From: Micromonospora lupini
GTDB taxonomy: Bacteria > Actinomycetota > Actinomycetes > Mycobacteriales > Micromonosporaceae
Assembly: GCF_026342015.1 (NCBI RefSeq)
Contig: NZ_JAPENL010000002.1
Span: forward strand, 811,001 to 875,000
Reading direction: 5' to 3'
Length of the DNA: 64,000 bases
Shown here one piece after another: positions 1-7,223 of the stretch. The notes beneath the pieces are model-generated. The model was not told the origin of the DNA and made no database searches. It saw only the letters and a program-made list of their open reading frames with translations. The position numbers and the translations under genes were made by a program. The stretch's first letter is position 1, and the number at the start of each line of letters is the position of its first letter.

Positions 1-687
1 GCCGCCGAGTTGAAGGTGCTCGCCGCGCTGCCGCCGGCGCTCCGCGACGCGCCGGTCCGCGCGGGGCAACGGTTCCACCTGGACGTGCCGGGCTGGTTCC
101 GGGAGACGCCGCCACCGCCGTGGCTGGCCGAGCTGGCGCGGGCGGTCTGGGGAGACCGGGTGGCGCGGCTGCGGTACCGGCGCGGCGCCGACGAGGTGAC
201 CCGCCAGGTGCAGCCGTACGGGCTGGTGCTCAAGAACGGGGTCTGGTATCTGGTCGGCCGGGTCGGCGACGACACGCGCACCTACCGGGTGGACCGGGTG
301 ACCGGGGTCGAGGTGGGCGAGGAGCACTTCGAGCGGAACGAGGGCTTCGACCTCGCCGGGCACTGGCGGGACCAGGCCGGGACGTTCCTGCGCACCATGC
401 TGCGGGCCGAGGTGAGCGTCCGGCTCAGCCCCGCCGGCCTGCGCCAGCTCCGGCATCTGGTCGATGCCCCGCACGTGTACGACGAGGTCGTCGCCACCGC
501 GGGCGAGCCCGACGAGCAGGGCTGGGTGGCGTCCCGACTGCGCGTCGAGTCGGTCGACGTCGCGTACGCCCAGTTGCTGGCGCTGGGCCCCGAGGTGGAG
601 GTGCTCGACCCGCCGGAGCTGCGCGCACGGCTGGCGGACGCGGCACGCCGGGCCGCCGCGCGCTACGACGGCCCGGCCCTGCCGTGA
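1..687 (+). CDS. WYL domain transcriptional regulator (5' end missing)
   Basis: This is the C-terminal part of a WYL-family regulator; the reading frame is open to the left edge, so the N-terminal helix-turn-helix lies outside the window. The visible 228 residues hold the WYL domain (tryptophan of VWYLVGR at about residue 83, with the following TYRVDRV strand) and then the WCX C-terminal extension. WYL proteins normally bind DNA with the missing HTH and sense a small ligand, often nucleic-acid derived, through the WYL fold. The target and ligand cannot be read from this fragment. The next gene is convergent, with only 37 bases between the stops. Confidence 0.9.
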   Translation, partial: AAELKVLAALPPALRDAPVRAGQRFHLDVPGWFRETPPPPWLAELARAVWGDRVARLRYRRGADEVTRQVQPYGLVLKNGVWYLVGRVGDDTRTYRVDRVTGVEVGEEHFERNEGFDLAGHWRDQAGTFLRTMLRAEVSVRLSPAGLRQLRHLVDAPHVYDEVVATAGEPDEQGWVASRLRVESVDVAYAQLLALGPEVEVLDPPELRARLADAARRAAARYDGPALP

Positions 688-724
688 CACCGGCCCGCCG
701 GCCCTCAGCCCGCCGGCCGACGGG

Positions 725-1639
725 TCAGCGGTAGCCGGTGACGTCGGCGGGCTTGCCGGCGTCGACCACCTCGACGATGTAGCGGAACGCCTCCGGTTGG
801 CTGCCGTCCACATCGGTGAAGCCGTACACCTTCGACAGCGTGCCGGCGTCGACGGACCGGCCGTTCCAGCGGGCCCTGTCCTCGTCGGCGGCGAGCGCGG
901 CCACCGCGCGGCCGACGAAGGCCGGGGTCTCCGAGATGAGGAAGTTCGGGTCGGTGGCGGCCCCGTCGCGCCAGGTCTCCTCGGTCACGCCGAAGTGCTC
1001 CAGCATCGACTCGGAGCGGATCCAGCCGGGCGTGAGCGCCACGGCCGTGCCACCGTGCGGCTTCAGTTCGTGCGCCTGCGTGAAGGCGAGTCGGTTGACC
1101 GAGACCTTGGCAAGGTCGTAGAAGACCGAGAGGCGGTAGTTCTCGTCGTTGTACGCCTTGGTGCCGTCACCGATCTCCACGACCAGGCCACCGGGCTGAC
1201 GGATCAGCAGCGGCAGGGCGAAGTGGCTGGTGATGATGTGCGTGTCGACGGCCAGCCGCAGGGTCCGGAAACCCGCCTCCAGCGGCTGCTCCCAGACCGG
1301 CTTGTCCCAGGTCACCAGGGGGTCACCACCCCAGATGTCGTTGACCAGCACGTCGAGTCGGCCCTGTTCCGCCTCGATCCGGGCGACCAGGTCACGGACC
1401 TGTTCGGGCACCAGGTGGTCGACACGCACGGCGATGCCGGTGCCGCCGGCCTCGGTGACCAGCTCGGCGGTCTCCTCGATGGTCTCCGGCCGGTCCATCT
1501 CCGAACGGCCGGAGCGGCTGCTCCGACCGGTGGCGTACACGGTGGCGCCTGCGGCACCCAACTGGACCGCGATCTGTCGACCGGCGCCCCGCGTGGCGCC
1601 GGCGACGAGCGCGATCTTTCCTGCGAGCGGTTGTGTCAT
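725..1639 (-). CDS. SDR family NAD(P)-dependent oxidoreductase
   Basis: A 304-residue short-chain dehydrogenase. The Rossmann nucleotide-binding turn AGATRGAG lies at residues 13-20, the NNAG-like strand end is LVND at 98-101, and the catalytic YxxxK pair is Y174/K178. The usual active-site serine about 13 residues before the tyrosine is not evident; T160 in the GDGT segment is the nearest candidate. The ATG at 1639 is chosen because it sits directly before the Rossmann fold; upstream in-frame codons would run into the neighbouring alaX-like gene. A palindrome lies 12-29 bases upstream of the ATG. The substrate is unknown. Confidence 0.88.
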   Translation of the reverse strand: MTQPLAGKIALVAGATRGAGRQIAVQLGAAGATVYATGRSSRSGRSEMDRPETIEETAELVTEAGGTGIAVRVDHLVPEQVRDLVARIEAEQGRLDVLVNDIWGGDPLVTWDKPVWEQPLEAGFRTLRLAVDTHIITSHFALPLLIRQPGGLVVEIGDGTKAYNDENYRLSVFYDLAKVSVNRLAFTQAHELKPHGGTAVALTPGWIRSESMLEHFGVTEETWRDGAATDPNFLISETPAFVGRAVAALAADEDRARWNGRSVDAGTLSKVYGFTDVDGSQPEAFRYIVEVVDAGKPADVTGYR

Positions 1640-1650
1640 GCCTGCGAGGC

Positions 1651-1668
1651 TGTCAGCGATACCTGACA
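1651..1668. promoter_or_regulatory. Palindromic operator candidate TGTCAG-N6-CTGACA
   Basis: A perfect 6-bp inverted repeat, TGTCAG at 1651-1656 and CTGACA at 1663-1668, sits just upstream of the SDR start codon. A second, smaller palindrome TTGTC-AGTC-GACAA follows at 1683-1696. The arrangement resembles a repressor operator of the TetR or similar dimeric type, but no regulator gene is adjacent. Confidence 0.4.
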
Positions 1669-1685
1669 ACCGCCGTCCGAATTTG

Positions 1686-2423
1686 TCAGTCGACAAGTCT
1701 GACGCGCACCCGGCGGTTGGCCCGACCCTTGCTCTCCACCTTGACCACCTGCACCTTGCCGATCTGGGCGGTGGACGCGACATGGGTGCCGCCGTCGGCC
1801 TGCACGTCCAGGCCGACGATGTCGACGATCCGGACCTCCTGCTCGTCCGGCGGAATGAGGTTGGACTGGGTGCGGATGATGTCCGGAAGGGCCAGCGCCT
1901 CGGTGCGCGGCAGCACCCGGGTGGCGACCGAACGGTCGGCTGCGACCTCCGCGTTGACCAGCTCCTCGATGCGGCTCTTGAAGTCCGGGGGCACCTCGGG
2001 AAGGTTGAAATCCATCCGCGCCTCGCCCGGTTCCATCGAGTTGCCCGTCACGAGCGCGCCGAAGTCGCGGAACACCACACCGCAGAGCACGTGCAGCCCC
2101 GAGTGCGTACGCATCAGACGGGTGCGGCGCTCGTCCTCCACCGCGCCGACGACCTCGGTGCCGACCGGCGGCAGCGGGTCACCCTCGGCGGGGATCAGGT
2201 ACGGGTCGTCGCCCTTGCGGGTGCCCACGATCCGGGTCTGCACGCCCTGCCAGAGCAGCACGCCGTGATCCGGCGGTTGGCCGCCGCCGCCCGGGTAGAA
2301 CGCCGAGCGGTCCAGCACGATGCCCTGCTCCGGGTCGGCGTGCAGGACCGTGCAGGTCCACTCGCGCAGGGTCGGGTCGGCGAGGTCCAGCCGGTGCGTC
2401 CGGCCATGTTGTGTGACGCCCAT
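1686..2423 (-). CDS. AlaX-like alanyl-tRNA editing domain protein
   Basis: A 245-residue stand-alone relative of the alanyl-tRNA synthetase editing domain, expected to hydrolyse mischarged Ser-tRNA(Ala) or Gly-tRNA(Ala) in the cytosol. The first metal-binding motif HxxxH is present (H107, H111), the FYPGGGGQP strand at 42-50 is the family signature, and the second motif GGTH ends at H214. In canonical AlaX the residue before GGTH is the zinc-binding cysteine; here it is aspartate (D210), so metal coordination or activity may differ. The ATG at 2423 is supported by a TAATCT hexamer 8 bases upstream (2432-2437). The gene ends 46 bases before the SDR start, so the two could be co-transcribed. 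Confidence 0.85.
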   Translation of the reverse strand: MGVTQHGRTHRLDLADPTLREWTCTVLHADPEQGIVLDRSAFYPGGGGQPPDHGVLLWQGVQTRIVGTRKGDDPYLIPAEGDPLPPVGTEVVGAVEDERRTRLMRTHSGLHVLCGVVFRDFGALVTGNSMEPGEARMDFNLPEVPPDFKSRIEELVNAEVAADRSVATRVLPRTEALALPDIIRTQSNLIPPDEQEVRIVDIVGLDVQADGGTHVASTAQIGKVQVVKVESKGRANRRVRVRLVD

Positions 2424-2431
2424 GACAGGGC

Positions 2432-2437
2432 AGATTA
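2432..2437 (-). promoter_or_regulatory. -10 box TAATCT, leaderless promoter of the AlaX-like gene
   Basis: TAATCT on the minus strand ends 8 bases before the ATG at 2423. The hexamer lies inside the 3' end of the hydrolase gene. Confidence 0.5.
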
Positions 2438-3322
2438 CTCGTTGAGAAAGCCGGAGATGCGCTCCCGCAGGTCGGCGCGTTCCGACCAGAGCACCCCCGG
2501 CCGGTCGTACACGTGCAGGGTGGCCTGGGGCAGCGCGGCGGCGAGCTGCTCGGCGACCTCGACCGGGTGCAGGTCGTCGCCCGCGCAGCCGATCACCAGG
2601 GCCGGCGCGGTGACCGCCGCCAGGACTGACGCGTCGCGCAGCGGCGCCTGCTCCGGAAGCGTGGCCAGGCCGTCGGCGAGACCGTCGCGGAGCAGCTGGT
2701 CGAGCCGCTGCCGCAGGTACGCCCACCCGGCAGGCGTGTTGCGGACCGCCGCCGGCAGCTCCAGCGAGACGACGTCGGCGACCGCCGAGGCCTCTCCGCT
2801 CTCGACGGCGTCCAGCAGGGCGGTGATGCGGTCGTGGGCGACCGGGCCGCGTGGCTGGTCCAGGACCGCCGGCAGGAAGAACACCAGCTTCTCGAAGCGC
2901 TCCGGGCTCTCGGCGAGCAGGCTGCACAGTGCGCCCGCGCCGAGGCTCGCCCCGAACGCCCGGCTGGCGCCGCCGAGATCCGCGATGGCCCGCAGGTCCC
3001 GCGCGAGGTCGAGGTAGGTCCACGGGCCGGCCGGTGCATCCGAGCGGCCGTGACCCCGGAACTGGAAGAACACCCGGCGACCGGTCACCCCACTGCCGAA
3101 CGGGCGTGTGGTGGCGATCCCGTTGCCCAGCCCGTGCGCGAACACGGTGACCGGGTCACCGATGCCGGTGACCAGGCGTTCCAACTGCACGCCGTGCGGG
3201 GTGGCGACCAGGTCGGTCTCCGGCTCCGGCAGAGCGGGCCGGCCGGTACGCGGCCCACCCGGGCCCGGCCCCCAGGTGCGGGGACCGCTGTCGGGCGGAG
3301 GCGGCCAGCGAAAACCTCTCAC
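2435..3322 (-). CDS. Alpha/beta hydrolase fold protein
   Basis: A 295-residue alpha/beta hydrolase. The oxyanion-hole segment is HGLGNG at 63-68 and the nucleophile elbow is GASLG at 124-128 (S126). An acidic turn GDD is present near the end, but the usual catalytic histidine in the last 25 residues is not seen: the region reads VYDRPGVLWSERAD, so the protein may be catalytically impaired or use a different histidine. The GTG start at 3322 overlaps the stop of the DUF2516 gene as GTGA, implying translational coupling. The first 40 residues are proline- and glycine-rich and lie outside the fold. Confidence 0.8.
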   Translation of the reverse strand: MRGFRWPPPPDSGPRTWGPGPGGPRTGRPALPEPETDLVATPHGVQLERLVTGIGDPVTVFAHGLGNGIATTRPFGSGVTGRRVFFQFRGHGRSDAPAGPWTYLDLARDLRAIADLGGASRAFGASLGAGALCSLLAESPERFEKLVFFLPAVLDQPRGPVAHDRITALLDAVESGEASAVADVVSLELPAAVRNTPAGWAYLRQRLDQLLRDGLADGLATLPEQAPLRDASVLAAVTAPALVIGCAGDDLHPVEVAEQLAAALPQATLHVYDRPGVLWSERADLRERISGFLNE

Positions 3323-3633
3323 CAGAACCCTTTGCCGTCACTGAGGTCGCGGAGACCGACCCGGACGTCGAGCAGATAGATGAGCGCGGCGGCGATGCCG
3401 ATCAGTCCGAAGAGGCTGATCGGACCACGGCTGAGCAGGATCAGCACGAGGCAGACCGCCAGGATGGCGATCCAGCCGCCCTTGGGCAGCGTGCCGATGG
3501 CGGCGAATGCGTCGGAGCGCTGCGTGATGGCGTGCACCAGCGCGACACCCTGGATGATCAGCGCGAAGACGAGCAGGATCAGCTCGATCACGTAACGGAC
3601 TTCGAACGCGAAGATCGGCGCGGCGTTGGCCAT
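3319..3633 (-). CDS. DUF2516 family membrane protein
   Basis: A 104-residue integral membrane protein with three hydrophobic segments (about residues 10-35, 50-66 and 69-88) and a short charged C-terminus. It matches the DUF2516 family, whose M. tuberculosis member Rv0476 lies directly after hbhA, as here. Function is unknown. The ATG at 3633 follows a TAAACT -10 hexamer by 7 bases. It is the first gene of a two-gene unit with the hydrolase and lies just downstream of the HbhA-like gene. Confidence 0.85.
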   Translation of the reverse strand: MANAAPIFAFEVRYVIELILLVFALIIQGVALVHAITQRSDAFAAIGTLPKGGWIAILAVCLVLILLSRGPISLFGLIGIAAALIYLLDVRVGLRDLSDGKGFW

Positions 3634-3640
3634 GCCGGCA

Positions 3641-3646
3641 AGTTTA
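3641..3646 (-). promoter_or_regulatory. -10 box TAAACT, leaderless promoter of the DUF2516 gene
   Basis: TAAACT on the minus strand ends 7 bases before the ATG at 3633, giving the DUF2516-hydrolase pair its own promoter. Confidence 0.55.
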
Positions 3647-3647
3647 T

Positions 3648-3696
3648 GTCGACGACCCCGACTACGTCCGGCAAGGACGCCGCCGGGATCGTCGAC
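3648..3696 (-). terminator. Possible hairpin after the HbhA-like gene
   Basis: Outer arms GTCGACGA (3648-3655) and TCGTCGAC (3689-3696) enclose a second small stem CGTCC/GGACG (3665-3669 with 3675-3679). The element starts 8 bases after the HbhA-like stop codon on the minus strand. No T-run follows, so termination is only a suggestion. Confidence 0.35.
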
Positions 3697-3704
3697 ACGC
3701 CGAA

Positions 3705-4412
3705 CTACTCGGCCGCCGGGCGGGTCCGCTTGGTGGCCCGGGGCAGCTTCGCCGACGGGGTCTCGGCCGGCGTGGCGGCCTTCGCCCGAGCGGCCTTCTT
3801 GACGGCGGCCGGCTTGGCCTCGGCGATCTCGGCCACCTCGGCCGGACTCGGCACCTCCGTCGGGGCGGCCGTCGTCGGGGCCGTCGTCGCGACGGGGGCA
3901 GCCTGGGTGGCCTCGATGTCGGCGTTCACCGTCTCGGCGGCCTCCAGCACGCCGGCGCCGACGACCCGCTCGCCACGGGCCACCAGCGCGCCGTACGCGG
4001 CGAACGCCCGCTCCTGCGCGGCCTGGGCGCCGGCGACCACGACTGCGGCGTTGCGGGTCGCGGCGGCCCGCAGCTTGTCGATGTCGGCGACCTCGCGGAG
4101 CTTGGCGAGGTCGGCGACCTCGCGGAGCCTGGCCAGGTCTGCCGACTCGCGCAGCTTGGTCAGGTCCAGCTCGGCCTGCGCGCGGCCACGCAGGGTGCCG
4201 GCGGTCTCGTTTGCGGTACGCAGCGTCTCGGTGGCCTTCTGGCGTAGCTCGAAGCCGGTCAGCACGGCCCGACCGCCCAGGTCGGCGACGACCCGGGTGC
4301 CGTGCACACCGACGGCCGCGGGCAGCTTGCGCAACTGCTCGAGGGCCAGCTCGGCGGCACCGGCGGCGGCGTAGATCGGGGCGGGGATGCGGTTGGTCTT
4401 CGGCTCGGTCAT
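3705..4412 (-). CDS. hbhA: Heparin-binding hemagglutinin (HbhA)-like protein
   Basis: A 235-residue protein with an N-terminal hydrophobic patch (about 10-25), a long predicted coiled coil (about 25-130) carrying imperfect repeats of the type LREVADLAK, and a low-complexity C-terminus rich in Ala, Thr, Pro and Lys ending in basic residues. This is the layout of mycobacterial HbhA, whose Lys/Ala/Pro tail binds sulfated glycans; in non-pathogens a role at the membrane or in intracellular lipid bodies has been proposed. The ATG at 4412 overlaps the upstream regulator stop as ATGA. The order XRE regulator, hbhA, DUF2516 matches Rv0474-Rv0476. The adhesin role is inference. Confidence 0.75.
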   Translation of the reverse strand: MTEPKTNRIPAPIYAAAGAAELALEQLRKLPAAVGVHGTRVVADLGGRAVLTGFELRQKATETLRTANETAGTLRGRAQAELDLTKLRESADLARLREVADLAKLREVADIDKLRAAATRNAAVVVAGAQAAQERAFAAYGALVARGERVVGAGVLEAAETVNADIEATQAAPVATTAPTTAAPTEVPSPAEVAEIAEAKPAAVKKAARAKAATPAETPSAKLPRATKRTRPAAE

Positions 4413-5062
4413 GACGTCTCCTCCTCGGCCGCCTCGGCGGCCTTCCGGACCGCCGGTCCGGCGGCCTTCTTCTCGGGGGTGCTGGTGCTGCTCTTCGCGG
4501 GGGTGCTGGTGCTGCTCGGGGCGGGGGCGGCGCCCGCCTCGGTGACGGCTACCGACTCGAGCACGGCCTCGGTCGGAGTGCCGCCCGCGGTGGTCGGGCC
4601 GGTGGCGGCGAGGTTGGCCACGTCGGCCGGCTCGTCGGCGACGTCGGTCGGGGTGGTCGCGCCCTCGGCGGCCGGGCTCCCGGTGGCCGTGCCCTCGGCG
4701 GCGGCCTGGGCCTCGGAGAGCCGGGCGTTCTCCCGGCGGAACGTCTCGTAGATCTGGCTGAGCGACTGCTTCTGGGCCATCGTGAGGTCGGGGTCCACCG
4801 CGATGGCGGCGAGCACGCCGTGGCCCTCCTTGTCGTCGAGCAGCCCGGCCCGCAGGTACATCGCCGGGGTCGAGACCCGCAGCGCGCTGGCCAGTTGCTG
4901 GAGCACCTCGGCGCTGGGCTTGCGCAGCCCGCGCTCGATCTGGCTGAGGTACGGGTTGCTGACCCCCGCCTGCTCGGCGAGCTGCCGCAGCGAGATCTTG
5001 GCGTTACGCCGTAGATCGCGGATGAACCCGCCGACATCGGGAAGGTCCTTGGGTGTGGCCAT
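4409..5062 (-). CDS. XRE-family transcriptional regulator upstream of hbhA
   Basis: A 217-residue protein with an N-terminal Cro/C1-type helix-turn-helix (residues 13-70, recognition-helix segment SNPYLSQIERG) and a long Ala/Thr/Pro-rich C-terminus with lysines. The ATG at 5062 is chosen because the HTH begins 12 residues later and upstream codons run through the operator region. It corresponds in position to M. tuberculosis Rv0474. Five copies of a TGCTAGC-like heptamer lie directly upstream, suggesting autoregulation. Its C-terminal composition resembles that of HbhA, the next gene, which is unusual for a DNA-binding protein and may come from segmental similarity between the two genes. Confidence 0.85.
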   Translation of the reverse strand: MATPKDLPDVGGFIRDLRRNAKISLRQLAEQAGVSNPYLSQIERGLRKPSAEVLQQLASALRVSTPAMYLRAGLLDDKEGHGVLAAIAVDPDLTMAQKQSLSQIYETFRRENARLSEAQAAAEGTATGSPAAEGATTPTDVADEPADVANLAATGPTTAGGTPTEAVLESVAVTEAGAAPAPSSTSTPAKSSTSTPEKKAAGPAVRKAAEAAEEETS

Positions 5063-5070
5063 GGCCCCGA

Positions 5071-5122
5071 CGCTAGTGCGACCTGCTAGCTCCTGCAAGC
5101 GAAATGCTAGCCATAGTTAGCA
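5071..5122. promoter_or_regulatory. Phased TGCTAGC repeat array (operator candidate)
   Basis: Heptamers occur at 5071-5077 (CGCTAGT), 5084-5090 (TGCTAGC), 5094-5100 (TGCAAGC), 5105-5111 (TGCTAGC) and, inverted, 5116-5122 (GTTAGCA). Start-to-start distances are 13, 10, 11 and 11 bases, so the last four lie on one helical face. The array fills the divergent gap between the XRE regulator and the hydrolase at 5175, where a cooperative dimeric repressor would control both. Confidence 0.55.
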
Positions 5123-5162
5123 AGGTCTCAGCATCCCGTTTGCGCGCCGCTCGCCGGATCCG

Positions 5163-5168
5163 TACGGT
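5163..5168 (+). promoter_or_regulatory. -10 box TACGGT, leaderless promoter
   Basis: TACGGT ends 6 bases before the GTG at 5175; this favours that GTG over the TTG one codon earlier (5172), which would be only 3 bases away. Confidence 0.5.
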
Positions 5169-5174
5169 CCGTTG

Positions 5175-5972
5175 GTGCACAAGATCGCAGTCAACGGAGC
5201 ACTTCTCGCGTACGACGAGGCCGGCACCGGTTCGCCAGTCGTGCTGCTGCACGCCGGCATCGCGGACCGGCGGATGTGGCGGGGCGTCGTGCCCGCGCTC
5301 GCCGCCCGGCACCGGGTGATCGTCCCGGACCTGCGCGGATACGGAGACTCCGGGCTGCCGCCGACACCGTTCGCGCACCACGACGACGTGGCCGGCCTGC
5401 TGGACGCCCTCGACCTGCCCCGGGCCGCACTGGTCGGCTGCTCCTTCGGCGGGTCGGTCGCCGTCGACACCGCGCTCGCGCATCCGGACCGGGTGAGCGC
5501 GCTCGCCCTCTTCGACACGGCGGTCTCCGGCAACGAGTGGTCCGACGAGGCCAACGACCTCTGGGACGACCTGGTCGGCGAGGTCGACCCGGACGACTTC
5601 GTCGCCGGAGCGGCCGGCGAGGTGCGGTTCTGGGTGGTCGGGCCGGGCCGCGAGCCCGCCGACGTCGACCCCGAACTGCTGGCGTTCGCGCAGGAGATGG
5701 ACCAGCGCGCCCTTGCCGCCGAGCTGGCGCTGGGCGCGGTGGAGGTGGGCGAGCTGACCCCTCCGGCGATCGGCCGCCTCGGCGAGCTGCGGGTGCCGGT
5801 CCTGGTCACCGCCGGCGCCGCCGACGTACCGGACATCAGCCGGCTCGCCGACCGGATCGCCGCCGAGGTTCCCCACGCGACACGGCTGCCCGACGTGCCG
5901 GACGCCGCGCACCTGCTGCCGCTGGAACGCCCCGAACCTGTCAGCGCCGCGCTGTTGAACTTCCTGAGCTGA
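5175..5972 (+). CDS. Alpha/beta fold hydrolase
   Basis: A 265-residue cytosolic alpha/beta hydrolase of the 3-oxoadipate enol-lactonase-like type. HAGIADRRMW (residues 26-35) is the oxyanion-hole strand, GCSFGG (88-93) carries the nucleophile S90, the acid is in the GAADVPD turn, and the catalytic histidine is in DAAHLLPLERP near the C-terminus. Unlike the hydrolase at 2435-3322 all three triad positions are present. It is divergent from the XRE-hbhA operon and shares its operator-rich intergenic region. Substrate unknown. Confidence 0.88.
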   Translation: MHKIAVNGALLAYDEAGTGSPVVLLHAGIADRRMWRGVVPALAARHRVIVPDLRGYGDSGLPPTPFAHHDDVAGLLDALDLPRAALVGCSFGGSVAVDTALAHPDRVSALALFDTAVSGNEWSDEANDLWDDLVGEVDPDDFVAGAAGEVRFWVVGPGREPADVDPELLAFAQEMDQRALAAELALGAVEVGELTPPAIGRLGELRVPVLVTAGAADVPDISRLADRIAAEVPHATRLPDVPDAAHLLPLERPEPVSAALLNFLS

Positions 5973-6019
5973 GCGCGGCCCCGCGCCTTCGCGCCGCTGA
6001 CGGGTGACTGTCGCCCCGA

Positions 6020-6069
6020 CGAGCGCTATACCTCAGAGTCATATTCATACCTGTGAGGTATAGCGCTCG
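6020..6069. repeat. 16-bp perfect inverted repeat, 18-nt spacer
   Basis: CGAGCGCTATACCTCA (6020-6035) is repeated in inverse at 6054-6069. The element is AT-richer than its surroundings and lies between two convergent genes, so it could act as a bidirectional terminator. Its size and composition also fit a dispersed palindromic repeat. No T-run follows on either side. Confidence 0.75.
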
Positions 6070-6086
6070 ACCAGTCATCGGCCGCC

Positions 6087-6166
6087 GGCCAGGCGGGCGG
6101 CGGGCCAGACGGGCGGCGGGCCAGACGGGCGGCGGGCCAGACGGGCGGCGGGCCAGGCGGCCGGCG
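6087..6166. repeat. Tandem array, five 16-bp units
   Basis: GGCCAG(A/G)CGGGCGGCG-type units start at 6087, 6103, 6119, 6135 and 6151; the middle three are identical and the outer ones vary by a few bases. The array ends next to the stop codon of the asparaginase gene. There are no spacers, so it is not a CRISPR. Confidence 0.85.
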
Positions 6167-6169
6167 GGG

Positions 6170-7129
6170 TCACCAGAGCGGGCGGACCGCCCCGACCGGA
6201 AGGCCACCGCCGAAGAGCGGCACCTCGGCGTACTCGGTCAGCACCGGGGCGTCCACGCCGAGCCGGCGCAGCGCGGAGACCAGCACCGGCATCCGGGCCC
6301 GGTCGGCCCCATCGTCGATCTTCAGGGCCACCGCGCCGACGCCCGGCAGTCCCACCGCGAACACGCCCTCGGCGCCGACCTTGGCCAGCAGGCCCGGAAC
6401 ACCGCGCATCAGCCGGGTGTCGTCGGCCTGGGTGCCACCGACGATCTCCGGGTGGCCGCGCATCGCGTCGGCCACCGCGCGGGGCGACGAGCCGGGCTCG
6501 GCGTCGACCAACCGGAGGTACGCCCTGGCCAGGCCGGTCAGCGACACCGCGAGCACCGGAGCGCCGCAGCCGTCCACTCCCACAGCCGCTGCCTGCTCGC
6601 CGGTGAACTCCTCGATGGCGGCGCGCAACCCCTGCTGCAACGGGTGCTCCGGCCGCCAGTAGCCGTCCCGCGGCCAACCGGCGGCCTCGCAGGTCAGCAG
6701 CATTCCGCTGTGCTTGCCGGAGCAGTTCATCTGCACCCGGCTCGGCCCGCCCCCGGCCCGCAGCACCGCCTCCCGGGCCGCCGCGCCCGCCGGCAGGTCG
6801 GGCGGGCAGTGCAGCGCCGAGGCGTCCAGCCCGGCCCGGTCGAGGAGCGCGCCGACCCGGGCCAGGTGGAAGTCCTCCCCCGCGTGGCTTGCCGAGACCA
6901 ACGCCAGGTCGGCTGGGTCGGTGAGCATCAGGCCGGCGCGGAGCATCCCGATCGCCTGCATCGGCTTGCTGGCCGAGCGCGGAAAGATCGGCGCGGTCAC
7001 GTCACCGGCGGTCGCCAGCGGCTCCCCGGCGGCGTCCAGCACCACCACCGAGCCACGGTGGCCGCCCTCCACGAAACCGGACCGGACCACCTCGGCGAGC
7101 GGCACGCCGCCCTCGTACGTCTTCGTCAC
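6170..7129 (-). CDS. Asparaginase (Rhizobium etli type)
   Basis: A 319-residue protein of the asparaginase II family that is structurally unlike the E. coli enzymes. Family landmarks are the PRSASKPMQ segment (serine and lysine of the active site, about residues 50-58), the NCSGKHSGM loop (about 134-142) and the GTQADD segment near 230. It is expected to hydrolyse L-asparagine to aspartate and ammonia in the cytosol. The GTG start at 7129 follows a TACCGT hexamer by 7 bases. The BKACE-family gene lies 94 bases upstream on the same strand with its own promoter. Confidence 0.88.
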   Translation of the reverse strand: MTKTYEGGVPLAEVVRSGFVEGGHRGSVVVLDAAGEPLATAGDVTAPIFPRSASKPMQAIGMLRAGLMLTDPADLALVSASHAGEDFHLARVGALLDRAGLDASALHCPPDLPAGAAAREAVLRAGGGPSRVQMNCSGKHSGMLLTCEAAGWPRDGYWRPEHPLQQGLRAAIEEFTGEQAAAVGVDGCGAPVLAVSLTGLARAYLRLVDAEPGSSPRAVADAMRGHPEIVGGTQADDTRLMRGVPGLLAKVGAEGVFAVGLPGVGAVALKIDDGADRARMPVLVSALRRLGVDAPVLTEYAEVPLFGGGLPVGAVRPLW

Positions 7130-7136
7130 GCGCTGG

Positions 7137-7142
7137 ACGGTA
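7137..7142 (-). promoter_or_regulatory. -10 box TACCGT, leaderless promoter of the asparaginase gene
   Basis: TACCGT on the minus strand ends 7 bases before the GTG at 7129. Confidence 0.5.
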
Positions 7143-7223
7143 CCGACGGTCCGGGGGTGCTCGACGGCGGGGTGACCAGCGGGTCCACCGCCCGGGTGAC
7201 AGGAGCGCGCAACCGACCCGGCC

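Noticed and set aside
6087..6166. CRISPR array
   Set aside because: Units of 16 bases are contiguous without spacers and no cas genes are present; the same holds for the arrays at 39631 and 62860.
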